NCBI GenBank assembly: GCA_963840805.1
Contig: CAWJAJ010000016.1
Coordinates: 310,001 to 374,000, forward strand
Source of the DNA: CADEEN01 sp963840805
Lineage (GTDB): Bacteria > Pseudomonadota > Gammaproteobacteria > Burkholderiales > Burkholderiaceae_C
Direction: 5' to 3'
Length of the DNA: 64,000 bases
Part shown: in pieces, positions 36,071-44,271 of the stretch
Layout of the letters: the number at the start of each line of letters is the position of its first letter
How positions within the stretch are numbered: position 1 is the first letter of the stretch
Notes under the pieces: generated by a model
Told to the model about the DNA's origin: nothing
The model's database searches: none
The model's input: the letters and a program-made list of their open reading frames with translations, nothing else
Position numbers and translations under genes: made by a program

Positions 36071-36361
36071 TCAGCGCCGTGGCCGCAGCGGCAGATCGTT
36101 CTCGCGCAACATCACCGGCTCGATCGAGCCGCCGTTCACGCGGCGCATGACGGCAGCGTCGATTTCGCTGCGATTGGCCTCGTACGTGGCGACGGCGTCG
36201 CTGCCATCCGGTTGGGCGTCGAACCGGTAATGAAGCACCTGCTTCGACAGACTCGCACCGATCGGCTGGCCCGCAGGCATCGCCACCCAGAACCGCACGG
36301 CACCCGAGTCCGGATGGAACGACGGTGGCGGCAACGGGCCGCGGGCGACTTCGTCGCTCAC
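36071..36361 (-). CDS. Small hypothetical protein, possibly DUF1488-like
   Basis: This 96-residue soluble protein opens with PPPSFHPDSGAVRFWVAMPAG, followed by LSKQVLHYRFDA and a Glu/Arg-rich helix, YEANRSEIDAAVMRRV. This resembles DUF1488 proteins, which begin with a residue pattern around a VxFxV strand, but the match is weak. GTG at 36361 is the likely start; upstream codons read as non-coding. It is convergent to corA. Function unknown. Confidence 0.45.
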   Translation of the reverse strand: MSDEVARGPLPPPSFHPDSGAVRFWVAMPAGQPIGASLSKQVLHYRFDAQPDGSDAVATYEANRSEIDAAVMRRVNGGSIEPVMLRENDLPLRPRR

Positions 36362-36425
36362 CGCGCCGTGCCTGAGGTCTTGCGGTCGCGCGACGGGGCC
36401 ATGCCGACCTGCCGGATCGTCGCAG

Positions 36426-36560
36426 TCACTTCTTCGCCAACGCAGGTTTGGGGCTGCTCGGAGGCGTCGGCGTTCCGCCACCCGTGGTTGGCGCCATCGG
36501 CGCCGGCTTCACCTGCTTCGGCTTCTTGGCTTCCTTGTTGCCGCGGTTCCCCTTGCTCAT
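36426..36560 (-). CDS. Small lysine/proline-rich protein
   Basis: This 44-residue basic protein begins MSKGNRGNKEAKKPKQVK and ends in a Pro/Thr/Ser stretch and PKPALAKK. AGGAG lies 6 bases before the ATG, a strong signal that the frame is real. Similar very short SKGNxGNKEAKKPK proteins occur in many betaproteobacteria as uncharacterised genes. It is disordered and highly charged, so nucleic-acid or ribosome binding is conceivable but unproven. Confidence 0.6.
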   Translation of the reverse strand: MSKGNRGNKEAKKPKQVKPAPMAPTTGGGTPTPPSSPKPALAKK

Positions 36561-36973
36561 CTCGGTCTCCTCGATGGTCTTGCCGGCACCTTGTTGTGCA
36601 GGCTGAATTGACATCCTGTGCGCCGCTGGCCATCGCGTCGGTGCGCTGACGCACACATCGGCGTGGAGATGGGCCCTGGCGCGCAACGTGCATGAACGGC
36701 CCTGGCACCGCCAGGAACCTACCTGCAGTTGCGCCGGTCACACAGCACTGGACAGATCTCTTCTTTCCCACGGATCACCCGTGCCGCAGGTGTTGTGGCA
36801 GCTATGCTCGGCGCTTCAACGCCCAGAGGAAGCGATGACTCCGCAAGGCGGCCGCAGCGACCCCGGTTCTCTGCCACAGGGCAAGCGCCACATGAGTTTT
36901 GCGCTGCGCATCAGCGCGGTCGGGCCCGCACATCGCGGCGAGCGGCGCTGCGAGCAGCGGTGAGTGTCGCGAC
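36561..36973. other. Gene-free stretch
   Basis: About 410 bases between the small Lys-rich gene and the LuxR-type regulator. The plus-strand frame from 36729 is open but lacks any domain until after the true start at 36974. No repeat, hairpin or convincing promoter was found by eye. Confidence 0.4.
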
Positions 36974-38084
36974 ATGCCGCTCACGCAGACCATCCGCTTT
37001 ACCAGCAGCTTCGACGGCGACGCGCATTGCCTATGCGACCGCGGGCCAGGGACCGCCACTGGTGAAGGCGCCCAACTGGCTGAGTCATCTGGAGTACGAG
37101 TGGCGCAGCCCGATCCTGCACCACTCGGTGGCGGAACTCAGCCGGCATCACACGCTGGTGCGCTTCGACCAGCGCGGCTGTGGCATGTCCGACTGGGACG
37201 TTGCCGATCTAGGTTTCGAGGCCTGGGTGCGTGACATCGAAGCCGTGGTCGACACGCTGGGCTTGACGCGTTTTCCGCTTTTCGGCAAATCGCAAGGCGC
37301 CGCGATCTCGATTGCCTATGCCGTGCGGCATCCCGAGAAGGTGAGCCACCTGATCCTGTTCGGCTCGTACTGCCGGGGAATCCTGCACCGGGGCCTGCCG
37401 CAGCGCAACCTGGATGAAGCCAATGCGCTGCTGACGCTGCTGGAATTGGCCTGGGGCACCGATAACCCGGCATTCCGCCGCGTCTTCAGCACCCAGCTGA
37501 TGCCCGGCGCGTCGCTCGACGACTTGCGCAACTTCGAGGAGTTGCAGCGCATGGCGACCTCGCCGCGCAACGCGGTGCGCTTCCTGCAGGAGGTGTTCCG
37601 ATGCGACGTGCGCGAGCTGGCGCCCAAGGTGCGTTGCCCGACCCTCGTGCTCCATTCGCGCCACGATGCCCGGGAATCGTACGAAGAGGGCAAGCTGACC
37701 GCATCGCTGATCCCGGGGGCACGCTTCGTTACCCTGGAAAGCGCCAACCACATCCTGATGGAGGATGAACCGGCCTGGGCCGAGTTCGTCGCCGCGCTGC
37801 GCGATTTCCTGCCCTTGCCCGCGCCCGCGGCCGATGCCATCGGCAGCGGCGCGGCGGGCCTGCCCGCACTGTCTGCGCGCGAGCGGGAGGTGCTGGAACT
37901 GATCGCGCACGGCCTCGGCAACGACGAAATCGCAGCGCATCTCTTCCTCAGCACGAAGACCGTGCGCAACCACATCACGCGCATCTTCGCCAAGGCCGAC
38001 GTGACGACCCGCGCCCAGGCCATCGCCCGGGCGCGAGACGCCGGGTTCGCCCGCGAACCGCTGGCCGCGCGCAAGCGCGACTAG
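36974..38084 (+). CDS. Alpha/beta-hydrolase-LuxR fusion transcriptional regulator (frameshifted)
   Basis: This protein of about 369 residues has an alpha/beta-hydrolase domain: oxyanion region RFDQRGCGMSD, nucleophile elbow FGKSQGAAIS, acid in VLHSRHDAR, and His in ESANHILMED. A C-terminal LuxR DNA-binding domain follows (LSAREREVLELIAHGLGN, KTVRNHITRIFAKA). The hydrolase set Ser/Asp/His is complete, so it may hydrolyse or merely sense a small ligand. Near 37018 GGCGACGCGC has one extra G between MPLTQTIRFTSSFDG and RIAYATAGQGPP. The ATG at 36974 starts the corrected protein. No target operon is obvious next to it. Confidence 0.85.
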
Positions 38085-38236
38085 GTCCGCGGCCCTGGTC
38101 GCTGCGCCCTGCGCGCGGCCGCAGCGCGCAAATGGGGGCTGGCGCCTCACGACACCGGCACATCGCCCTGATCGAATGGCTGCACATCGGACACCCGCAT
38201 CCTTGCGGGCTCCGGTGCTGGCCAACGGAGGCGATC

Positions 38237-38620
38237 ATGACCCGACAATCATTCCCGACCCTTGCGGGTGCGAGCCTTGCCGCCGCGTGCGCGCTGGTGT
38301 CTGCGGCCGCGCTGGGCCAGACCCTGACCGGGGCGAGCGCGTGGAGCGATCGCGAGCGGCTGTTTGCGCACTTCGAACGCGCCACCGAGGGTCATCTCAA
38401 GGCGCTGTATCTGCGCTGCGCGCGTGATTCGAGCGAACGCCTGCTCTCCTTCGACGAGGCTGCCCGCTGCTCGATTGCCGGCGAAGCCCTGAAGGCGCGC
38501 AGCTTCGGCGGCGATTTCAACGCGCTGCTCGCATGGTGGCGGCAGCACCGCGATGACCCGCTCGACGAACCGACCGATGAGCGCACGCCGGTGGTGGAGG
38601 CGGCACGCAGAAACCCCTGA
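38237..38620 (+). CDS. Exported hypothetical protein
   Basis: This 127-residue protein has a clear Sec signal peptide (TLAGASLAAACALVSAAALG, cut near LGQT). The soluble part contains two Cys (LRCARDS, ARCSIAG) that could form a disulfide, and a Trp-rich segment (LLAWWRQHRDDP). GGAGG lies 6 bases before the ATG. I do not recognise the family. It is a single gene between the LuxR fusion and a convergent unknown. Confidence 0.65.
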   Translation: MTRQSFPTLAGASLAAACALVSAAALGQTLTGASAWSDRERLFAHFERATEGHLKALYLRCARDSSERLLSFDEAARCSIAGEALKARSFGGDFNALLAWWRQHRDDPLDEPTDERTPVVEAARRNP

Positions 38621-38661
38621 CGGAGCGGCCGGCCCCGTGCGCCGCGCCGGAGCGTGGACCG

Positions 38662-39402
38662 TCAACCGCCGCGGCGACCCAGAAACCATTGCAGCATGCC
38701 GGGGCGTGCCGAATGGTGTGCGCGGCTGACGATCAGATTCGAGGCCAGGTACAGGCCGTTGAGCAGGCGACTCGCGCGCTCGATGCTCATGCCGGGCCAG
38801 CTGGCGATCTTTCGCAGCGGCGCCGACTCCTTGCGCAAGCGCTCGATGGCAGGCCCCAGTGCACCCGGTGTGGCCAGGCCCTGCGTTGCCGGGTTGCGCA
38901 ACGCACGATACGCGGCCGTGCCGGCAATCTCGTTCAACAAGTCGACGCGCGGGCCATGCAGCGCCAGCGTCCACAGAGCCGGCGCGAGGGGGTGATACGC
39001 ATCGGCGTCGGCGATGCGTTCGTGCATCCAGTGCCCCGGCGGGCGAACGCCAGGCGGTTCGACTTCGAGGGTCTTCAAGCTGCCCAGCGCGCGCACAGTG
39101 CCGCGCACGATGCTGCGCGGTGAGTGGTAGAGCATCTGCTCGGGAAACAGGGTGACGGGCCAAACCCCTTCATCACACTGCAGATAGACCAGCGCCGACT
39201 CGCGAAGCCGCACGCAAGCCGCCACGGTCTCCAAGGCATCGGCACCTTCGCGCCGCCGCTCCAACACACGCAGTTCGCCCTGCAGGGTGGTCGAGAGGAT
39301 GGTTTGACGCCGCAACCCGGCGTGCGCAGCGGTGGCTGCCTGGTGGCGAAGAGCGTCGAATGCGCTGACGCGCCATAGCGTAGGTTCTGCGATTTCTTGC
39401 AT
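38662..39402 (-). CDS. Hypothetical protein
   Basis: I do not recognise this 246-residue soluble protein. It begins MQEIAEPTLWRVSAFDALRH and has a beta-rich half (ILSTTLQGELRVLERR, ALVYLQCDEGVWPVTLFPEQ). The helical end, IASWPGMSIERASRLLNGLY followed by LIVSRAHHSARPG, resembles the small winged-helix or tetrahelical tails found in PATAN-like or response-regulator output proteins. No signal peptide, membrane segment or metal motif is seen. The chosen ATG at 39402 avoids a leader that reads as non-coding. Confidence 0.6.
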   Translation of the reverse strand: MQEIAEPTLWRVSAFDALRHQAATAAHAGLRRQTILSTTLQGELRVLERRREGADALETVAACVRLRESALVYLQCDEGVWPVTLFPEQMLYHSPRSIVRGTVRALGSLKTLEVEPPGVRPPGHWMHERIADADAYHPLAPALWTLALHGPRVDLLNEIAGTAAYRALRNPATQGLATPGALGPAIERLRKESAPLRKIASWPGMSIERASRLLNGLYLASNLIVSRAHHSARPGMLQWFLGRRGG

Positions 39403-39591
39403 CGTTGTCACGTGAGCGGAGAGCCGCGCCAGTGTAGGCAGGCCTGTCGCCGCAGATGCAGCGAGTGGCAACCAACTGCAACGATCCACTTACAAGACCG
39501 GTCGCGGCTCGTGCGCGCGGCCGCTGCGGCCGGCCCACGCCGATCAGCGGCCCTGCAGCGCGCTGCCCACCAGCTATGGATCAAGCCGGTG

Positions 39592-40710
39592 TCATGCCCC
39601 GTCCAGTGCGGTGCGTACCCGCTCGCCGATCGCCAGCGCCGCAGTAAGCCCCGGCGACTCGATGCCGAACAGGTTGGCGAGCCCCGGCACGCCGTGCACG
39701 TCGGGGCCGTCGATGGCGAAGTCCTGCGCCGTTTCGCCCTGGCGGCTGAGCTTCGGACGCACGCCGCTGTAGTCGGGCTGCAGGCTGCCGTCGGGCAGGC
39801 CCGGCCAGTAGCGGCGGATCGCAGCGTAGAAACTCTCGCCGCGCGCGGCGTCGACGCCGTAGTCGATCGCTCCGTCATCGGGCAGCCACTCGGTGTCGGG
39901 GCCGAAGCGGCCCTGGCCGGCAAGGTCGAGCGTCAGGTGCACGCCCAGGCCCGCCGCCTCGTGCAGCGGGTAGATCAGGCGCGAGAACGGCGCGCGCACC
40001 CCGCTCAACGTGAAGTAGTTGCCCTTGCAGCGGTGCGTGCGGCGCACGTGTTGCGGCGCCAGGCCCTCGATGCGCGCGGCGACCGCGCTGGCCGCCAGCC
40101 CGGCCGCGTTGACGAGGCAGCGTGACTGCAGGCGCATCGGCTCGGCGCCGCCGACGTCGAGCACGAAACCGCCCTGCACCACCCGTGCGGCCACGAGCGG
40201 GCACTTCAGCGCCAGCGCCGCGCCATGGTCCTCGGCCTCGCCGAGCAGGCTCTGCATGAAGCCGTGGCTGTCGACGACGCCGGTGACGCTCGAATGCAAG
40301 GCCGCGGTCGCGTGCAGCGCCGGCTCGAGCGCGCGCGCGGCGGCAGCGTCGATCAGCCGCAAGCCTTCGACGCCGTTGGCCTGGGCATTGCGCGCCAGCT
40401 GCTCGAGGGCCGGAAGCTGGTCGTCGTGCGTGGCCACCAGCAACTTGCCGCAGAGGCGGTGTGCGATGCCATGCGTCTCGCAATACGGGACCAGCAGGCG
40501 GCGGCCCTCGACGCACAGCCGCGTCTTCAGCCAGTCGGCCTGCGAATACAGCCCGGCGTGGATGACCTCGCTGTTGCGCGCGCTGGTGACGCTGCCGATC
40601 GCACCCTCCGCTTCGACGATCACCACCTCGTGGCCGGCCCGCGCCAGCGCACGCGCGATCGCCAACCCGACGACGCCGGCGCCGACGACGACGCAGCCGA
40701 CGCGCTCCAT
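39592..40710 (-). CDS. FAD-dependent oxidoreductase, L-2-hydroxyglutarate oxidase-like
   Basis: This 372-residue protein of the DAO/LhgO family has the N-terminal FAD motif VVVGAGVVGLAIARALAR, the RNSEVIHAGLYS segment characteristic of LhgO-type enzymes, KGNYFTL, and VRPKLSRQGETAQDFAI near the C-terminus. It oxidises a 2-hydroxy acid with electrons to a quinone or O2. It starts 2 bases after the TetR stop and is the last gene of the paa operon, so it may serve the dicarboxylate end of phenylacetate catabolism. A role in that pathway is inferred from position only. Confidence 0.85.
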   Translation of the reverse strand: MERVGCVVVGAGVVGLAIARALARAGHEVVIVEAEGAIGSVTSARNSEVIHAGLYSQADWLKTRLCVEGRRLLVPYCETHGIAHRLCGKLLVATHDDQLPALEQLARNAQANGVEGLRLIDAAAARALEPALHATAALHSSVTGVVDSHGFMQSLLGEAEDHGAALALKCPLVAARVVQGGFVLDVGGAEPMRLQSRCLVNAAGLAASAVAARIEGLAPQHVRRTHRCKGNYFTLSGVRAPFSRLIYPLHEAAGLGVHLTLDLAGQGRFGPDTEWLPDDGAIDYGVDAARGESFYAAIRRYWPGLPDGSLQPDYSGVRPKLSRQGETAQDFAIDGPDVHGVPGLANLFGIESPGLTAALAIGERVRTALDGA

Positions 40711-40712
40711 GC

Positions 40713-41357
40713 TCAGGCACTCACGGCGGCGGCTGCCCGCGCGCGGCGCCTGCGCGCCGCCGCGGCCGGCGGGCTGACGGCCGGCAAGCCGCCGAAGAAC
40801 AGCTCGGCAACGATCGGCGCCAGCGTGTCGTGGCTCAGCGTGCCGCCGGGCTTCATCCAGGTGAAGGTCCAGTTGATCATGCCGAACAGCAGCATCGCCA
40901 GCGGCGTGGCCAGCGGCGCCAGGTCGGGCCGCACGCGCGTGATCGCTGCGGCGAAGGCCGCCACGACGCGGCGCTGGCCCGCTTCGACCTGCGCGCGCTC
41001 GGCGTCGTGCAGGAACTTGACGTCTTCGGTGAGCACGCGGTGCGCATGTTGCGCATCGGCATACGCCGCGGTGAAGCGGCGCAGCAGCGCATCGAGCTCG
41101 GCCGCCGGTGGCAGCCCTTCGGCCTTCACCGCGGCGACCAGCGCTTCGAGCCGCGCCACGTGGTCGCCGGCGATCTGCGCCAGCAGCGCATGCTTGTCGC
41201 GCACATAGTGGTACAGCGTGGCCTTGCTGACCGCACTGGCCGCGGCGACCTCGTTCATCGACGCCGCGGTGTAGCCGCGCCGCGCGAACAGCTCGGCGGC
41301 GCGCCGCAGGATCAGCGCGCGCTGGTCGTCGTAGCTGGCGGCACGGGTGCGGGACAT
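40713..41357 (-). CDS. paaR: TetR family regulator of the phenylacetate operon
   Basis: This 214-residue protein has an N-terminal helix-turn-helix (LFARRGYTAASMNEVAAASA, VSKATLYHYVRDK) and an all-helical ligand domain ending in an Arg/Ala-rich tail. In Burkholderiales, PaaR is a TetR protein encoded in the paa operon, unlike GntR-type PaaX of enterics. A perfect TetR-style palindrome lies at 47865-47880 before paaG. It lies between paaE and the LhgO-like gene, all co-directional, so it is probably autoregulated, with phenylacetyl-CoA as inducer. Confidence 0.88.
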   Translation of the reverse strand: MSRTRAASYDDQRALILRRAAELFARRGYTAASMNEVAAASAVSKATLYHYVRDKHALLAQIAGDHVARLEALVAAVKAEGLPPAAELDALLRRFTAAYADAQHAHRVLTEDVKFLHDAERAQVEAGQRRVVAAFAAAITRVRPDLAPLATPLAMLLFGMINWTFTWMKPGGTLSHDTLAPIVAELFFGGLPAVSPPAAAARRRRARAAAAVSA

Positions 41358-41374
41358 GACCGGGTGCCGCCGCG

Positions 41375-42529
41375 TCAGCGTTCGTCGAACGACAGCACGA
41401 CGCGGTCGGTCAGCGGGTGGGCCTGGCAGGTGAGCACGAAGCCGCTGGCGACCTCGGCCTTGTCGAGCGCGAAGTTGCGCTCCATGCGCACCTGGCCTTC
41501 GACGACCTTGGCGCGGCAGGTGCCGCAGACGCCCGAGGTGCAGGAGAACGGCACCTCGAGCCCGGCCGCAGAGGCGCAGTCGAGGATGCTGGCCTGGTCC
41601 TTGCGGAACGCGATCTCGCGCCGCAGGCCGTCGCGCACGATGACGACGCGCGCGTTGTCGGCGTCGCCCGGCAGCGCCTGGTGCACCACGGCACCGCCGG
41701 CCTGTGGCGCGAGGCCGAAGCGTTCGATGTGGATGCGGTCTTCGGGCACACCGGCGGCCAGCAGCGCCGCCTCGGCCTCGTCGTTCATCTGGAACGGCCC
41801 GCAGACGTAGACATGGTCGATGCCCGCTGCCGGCACCACGCTGGCCAGGAACTCGGCGATCTTGTCGCGGTTCATCGGGCCCCTGTTCAGCGGCGCGTCC
41901 GGGCGCCGGGCCGCCCCAAGCCCGGACAGCACCCCCTCGGGGGGCGCGAGCGCAGCGAGTTGGGGGTCCACACCCTCGGTGACTTCGTCGGAGAACACGT
42001 GGTGCAGCACCAGCCGCGTCATGGTGCGGTTCTTCAGGTCCTCGAGTTCCTCCTTGAACATCGTCGACTGCAGCCGGCGGTTGCCGTAGATCAGCGTGAA
42101 GCGGCTCGCCGGTTCGCGCGCCAGCACGGTCTTCATGATCGACAGGATCGGGGTGATGCCGCTGCCGCCGGCGATGCCGACGTGGTGCCGGTGCGCGGCG
42201 GCGTCCAGCGGCACGAAGAAGCGGCCCTGCGGCGCCATCACGCCGATCGTGTCGCCGGGCTGCAGCCGTTCGTTGATCCAGTTCGAGAACAGCCCGCCCT
42301 TGACCTGGCGCACGCCGACACGCAGTTCACCGTCGTCGACGCCGGCGCAGATCGAGTACGAACGCCGCAGGTCCTGGCCGTCGATGGTCTTGCGCAGCGT
42401 CAGGTACTGGCCCTGCGTGAAGCCGAAGACCTCGCGCAGCGCCGGTGGCACGTCGAAGCTGACGATCACCGCCTCGGCAGTGTCGGGTTCGATGCGGCGC
42501 ACCGTCAGGTCGTGGAACAGGCTCGACAT
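41375..42529 (-). CDS. paaE: Phenylacetyl-CoA epoxidase reductase subunit
   Basis: This 384-residue reductase passes NADPH electrons to PaaA. It has an FNR-like FAD domain (RRSYSICAG), an NAD(P) domain (GIAGGSGITPILSI, VYVCGPFQM) and a C-terminal plant-type [2Fe-2S] domain (FSCTSGVCGTCRAKV, LTCQAHP). PaaE is usually 350-360 residues. The excess here is an in-frame segment of about 28 residues between FSDEVT and PLNRGPMNRDK, encoded by a copy of the interspersed repeat (41896-41978). It falls in a surface loop of the NAD(P) domain. ATG 42529, 12 bases after paaD. Confidence 0.95.
   Translation of the reverse strand: MSSLFHDLTVRRIEPDTAEAVIVSFDVPPALREVFGFTQGQYLTLRKTIDGQDLRRSYSICAGVDDGELRVGVRQVKGGLFSNWINERLQPGDTIGVMAPQGRFFVPLDAAAHRHHVGIAGGSGITPILSIMKTVLAREPASRFTLIYGNRRLQSTMFKEELEDLKNRTMTRLVLHHVFSDEVTEGVDPQLAALAPPEGVLSGLGAARRPDAPLNRGPMNRDKIAEFLASVVPAAGIDHVYVCGPFQMNDEAEAALLAAGVPEDRIHIERFGLAPQAGGAVVHQALPGDADNARVVIVRDGLRREIAFRKDQASILDCASAAGLEVPFSCTSGVCGTCRAKVVEGQVRMERNFALDKAEVASGFVLTCQAHPLTDRVVLSFDER
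41896..41978. repeat. Interspersed GC-rich repeat, copy B, inside paaE
   Basis: This 83-base segment shares its order of blocks with copies at 10710-10788 and 43814-43973: GCGCCGGGCCGC, CCCAAG, CCCCCTCGGGGGGCG, GCGAGCGCAGCGAG, TGGGGGTC. Its length preserves the paaE frame and contributes residues such as DPQLAALAPPEGVLSG to the protein. It is the clearest case in the window of a mobile-type repeat tolerated in a coding region. Confidence 0.7.
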
Positions 42530-42540
42530 CGTGCGTGCCT

Positions 42541-43033
42541 TCAGATCGGCTTGAAGTGCTCGAATGGCTCGCGGCAGTCCAGGCAGCGGTGCAAGGCCTT
42601 GCACGCGGTCGAGCCGAACGCCGACAGCCGCTCGGTGTGGGCGCTGCCGCAGCGTGGGCAGGCCAGCGCCTCGGCACGGCGCAGGATGCGGATCGGCGAA
42701 CCCTGCCCTGGCGGCACCGGGCCCGGCGGCGCGATGCCGTACTCGCGCAGCTTGCGCTTGCCGGCCTCGCTGATCCAGTCGGTGGTCCAGGCCGGCGCGC
42801 GCTGCAGTCGTCACCCGCGTCGGGCCCAGGCCGGCGGCGTCGAGCGCGTCGATGACGCTGCGCTGGATGACTTCGGTGGCCGGGCAACCGCTGTAGGTCG
42901 GCGTCAGCACGACCCGCAGGCCGCCGCCATCGGCGCACACGTCGCGCACGATGCCCAGGTCGCGCAGCGACAGTGCCGGCAGCTCGGGGTCGGGCACCTG
43001 GTCCAGCACGGCCCAGGCGGCTTGCACGTTCAC
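42541..43033 (-). CDS. paaD: Phenylacetyl-CoA epoxidase assembly protein PaaD (frameshifted)
   Basis: This protein of about 163 residues belongs to the SufT/MIP18-like family that helps mature the PaaABCE complex. The DUF59-like N-terminus has VPDPELPALSLRDLGIV and TPTYSGCPATEVIQ; the C-terminus has a zinc ribbon, ACPRCGS and CLDCREPFEHFKPI. GTG at 43033 overlaps the paaC stop. Near 42809 one extra base changes the frame between PTRVT and LQRAPAWTTDW. Both sides are normal, so a functional gene is likely. Confidence 0.9.
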
Positions 43034-43815
43034 CACGCGCCTCCCGGAAAACTGCGCTGCAGGCACTGCATCTCGGCCAGCAGGCGGCCCATGTGCTCGC
43101 TGTGCACGCCCAGCGAGCCGGTGCTGCGGAAGGCGCCTTCGGCCGGTATGCGCAAGCCCGCCGCGTCGAACACCGCGGCGATCTCGGCCTGCCAGGCTTC
43201 GCGCAGCGCGCTGCGCGCCGGGCCCAGGCCGCTGGCCACGGCCGCCGCATCGACCTCATCGGCGGCGAACATCTCCGGCACGAAGCGCCACAGTTCGGCC
43301 AGCGCCGTCTCGACGCGCCGGCGCGATTCGTCGGTGCCGTCGGCCAGCCGCACGACCCAGTCGGCCGCGTGCTGCTGGTGGTAGCGCGCCTCCTTGACGG
43401 CCTTGCCGGCGATTGCAGCCAGCTCGGCATCGCCCGAGTGCTGCAGCCGGTCCCAGTGCAGCTCGAGCCAGGTGGCGAGCATCAGGTTGCGCAACACCGT
43501 GAAGGCGAAATCGCCGCGCGGCAGCTCGGCGATCGTCAGGTTGCGGTAGTCGCGCTCGTCGCGCAGGAAGGCGAGTTGGTCCTCGTCGAACGTGCGATCC
43601 CTGCCCTGGCCCTCGATCTGGCCAGCCCGCGTCAGCAACGCGCGCGTCTGGCCGATCAGGTCGAGCGCGACATTGGCCAGCGCGATGTCCTCCTCGAGCA
43701 CCGGCCCGTGGCCGCACCACTCGCCCAGCCGCTGGCCGAGGATCAGGCAGGTGTCGGCGAGGCGCAGCAGGTACTGCACCTGCGGCGTGAAGTCGAGCGA
43801 GATCGAGGCGGTCAT
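43030..43815 (-). CDS. paaC: Phenylacetyl-CoA epoxidase structural subunit PaaC
   Basis: This 261-residue ferritin-fold protein pairs with PaaA in the epoxidase but lacks the full diiron site. Family segments include YLLRLADTCLILGQRLGEWC, DIALANVALDLIGQTR and ERDYRNLTIAELPRGDFA. Its stop overlaps the paaD start. ATG 43815 lies inside the first unit of the 80-bp tandem repeat, so the repeat supplies the sequence just upstream of paaC (toward paaB). Confidence 0.95.
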   Translation of the reverse strand: MTASISLDFTPQVQYLLRLADTCLILGQRLGEWCGHGPVLEEDIALANVALDLIGQTRALLTRAGQIEGQGRDRTFDEDQLAFLRDERDYRNLTIAELPRGDFAFTVLRNLMLATWLELHWDRLQHSGDAELAAIAGKAVKEARYHQQHAADWVVRLADGTDESRRRVETALAELWRFVPEMFAADEVDAAAVASGLGPARSALREAWQAEIAAVFDAAGLRIPAEGAFRSTGSLGVHSEHMGRLLAEMQCLQRSFPGGAW

Positions 43816-43973
43816 CTCAGGCCAGCGCCGGGCCGCTCCCAAGCGGCCTGAGCTCCCCTCGGGGGACGCGAACGAAGTGAGCTGGGGGCGGAGATCTCAG
43901 GCCAGCGCCGGGCCGCTCCCAAGCGGCCTGAGCTCCCCTCGGGGGACGCGAACGAAGTGAGCCAGGGGTCGTC
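43814..43973. repeat. Two tandem 80-bp copies of the interspersed repeat
   Basis: Units 43814-43893 and 43894-43973 share their first 69 bases exactly (both begin ATCTCAGGCCAGCGCC and end AACGAAGTGAGC) and differ only in the last 11. They separate paaC from paaB, genes that normally sit within a few bases of each other. Each unit contains GGCCGCTCCCAAGCGGCC, a hairpin, and CCCCTCGGGGG. They may affect mRNA stability or translation of paaC. Confidence 0.9.
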
Positions 43974-43977
43974 ATGA

Positions 43978-44271
43978 CTACATGTGGTCGACTTCGGCCG
44001 GCAGCTTGTAGAAGGTCGGGTGGCGGTAGACCTTGTCTTCCATCGGGTCGAAGTACATCGCCTTGTCGGCCGGGTCGCTGGCCACGATCTGGTCGGAGCG
44101 CACGACCCACACGCTGCAGCCCTCCTGGCGCCGCGTGTAGACGTCGCGCGCGAGCTGGATCGCCAGCTTCGCGTCGGCCGCGTGCAGGCTGCCGCAGTGC
44201 TTGTGGTCCAGGCCGGCCCTGGTGCGCACGAAGACTTCCCACAGCGGCCATTCGGTGCTCGTCACGCTCAT
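43978..44271 (-). CDS. paaB: Phenylacetyl-CoA epoxidase subunit PaaB
   Basis: This 97-residue bridging subunit has the PaaB pattern WPLWEVFVRTRAGLDHKHCG, SLHAADAKLAIQLARDVYTR and SVWVVRSDQI. The ATG at 44271 overlaps the paaA stop (ATGA). PaaB links PaaAC dimers. The 80-bp repeats follow directly. Confidence 0.95.
   Translation of the reverse strand: MSVTSTEWPLWEVFVRTRAGLDHKHCGSLHAADAKLAIQLARDVYTRRQEGCSVWVVRSDQIVASDPADKAMYFDPMEDKVYRHPTFYKLPAEVDHM

Noticed and set aside
43814..43973. Possible CRISPR repeat pair
   Set aside because: Two directly adjacent 80-bp units, no spacers, no cas genes. It is a tandem duplication of an intergenic repeat.
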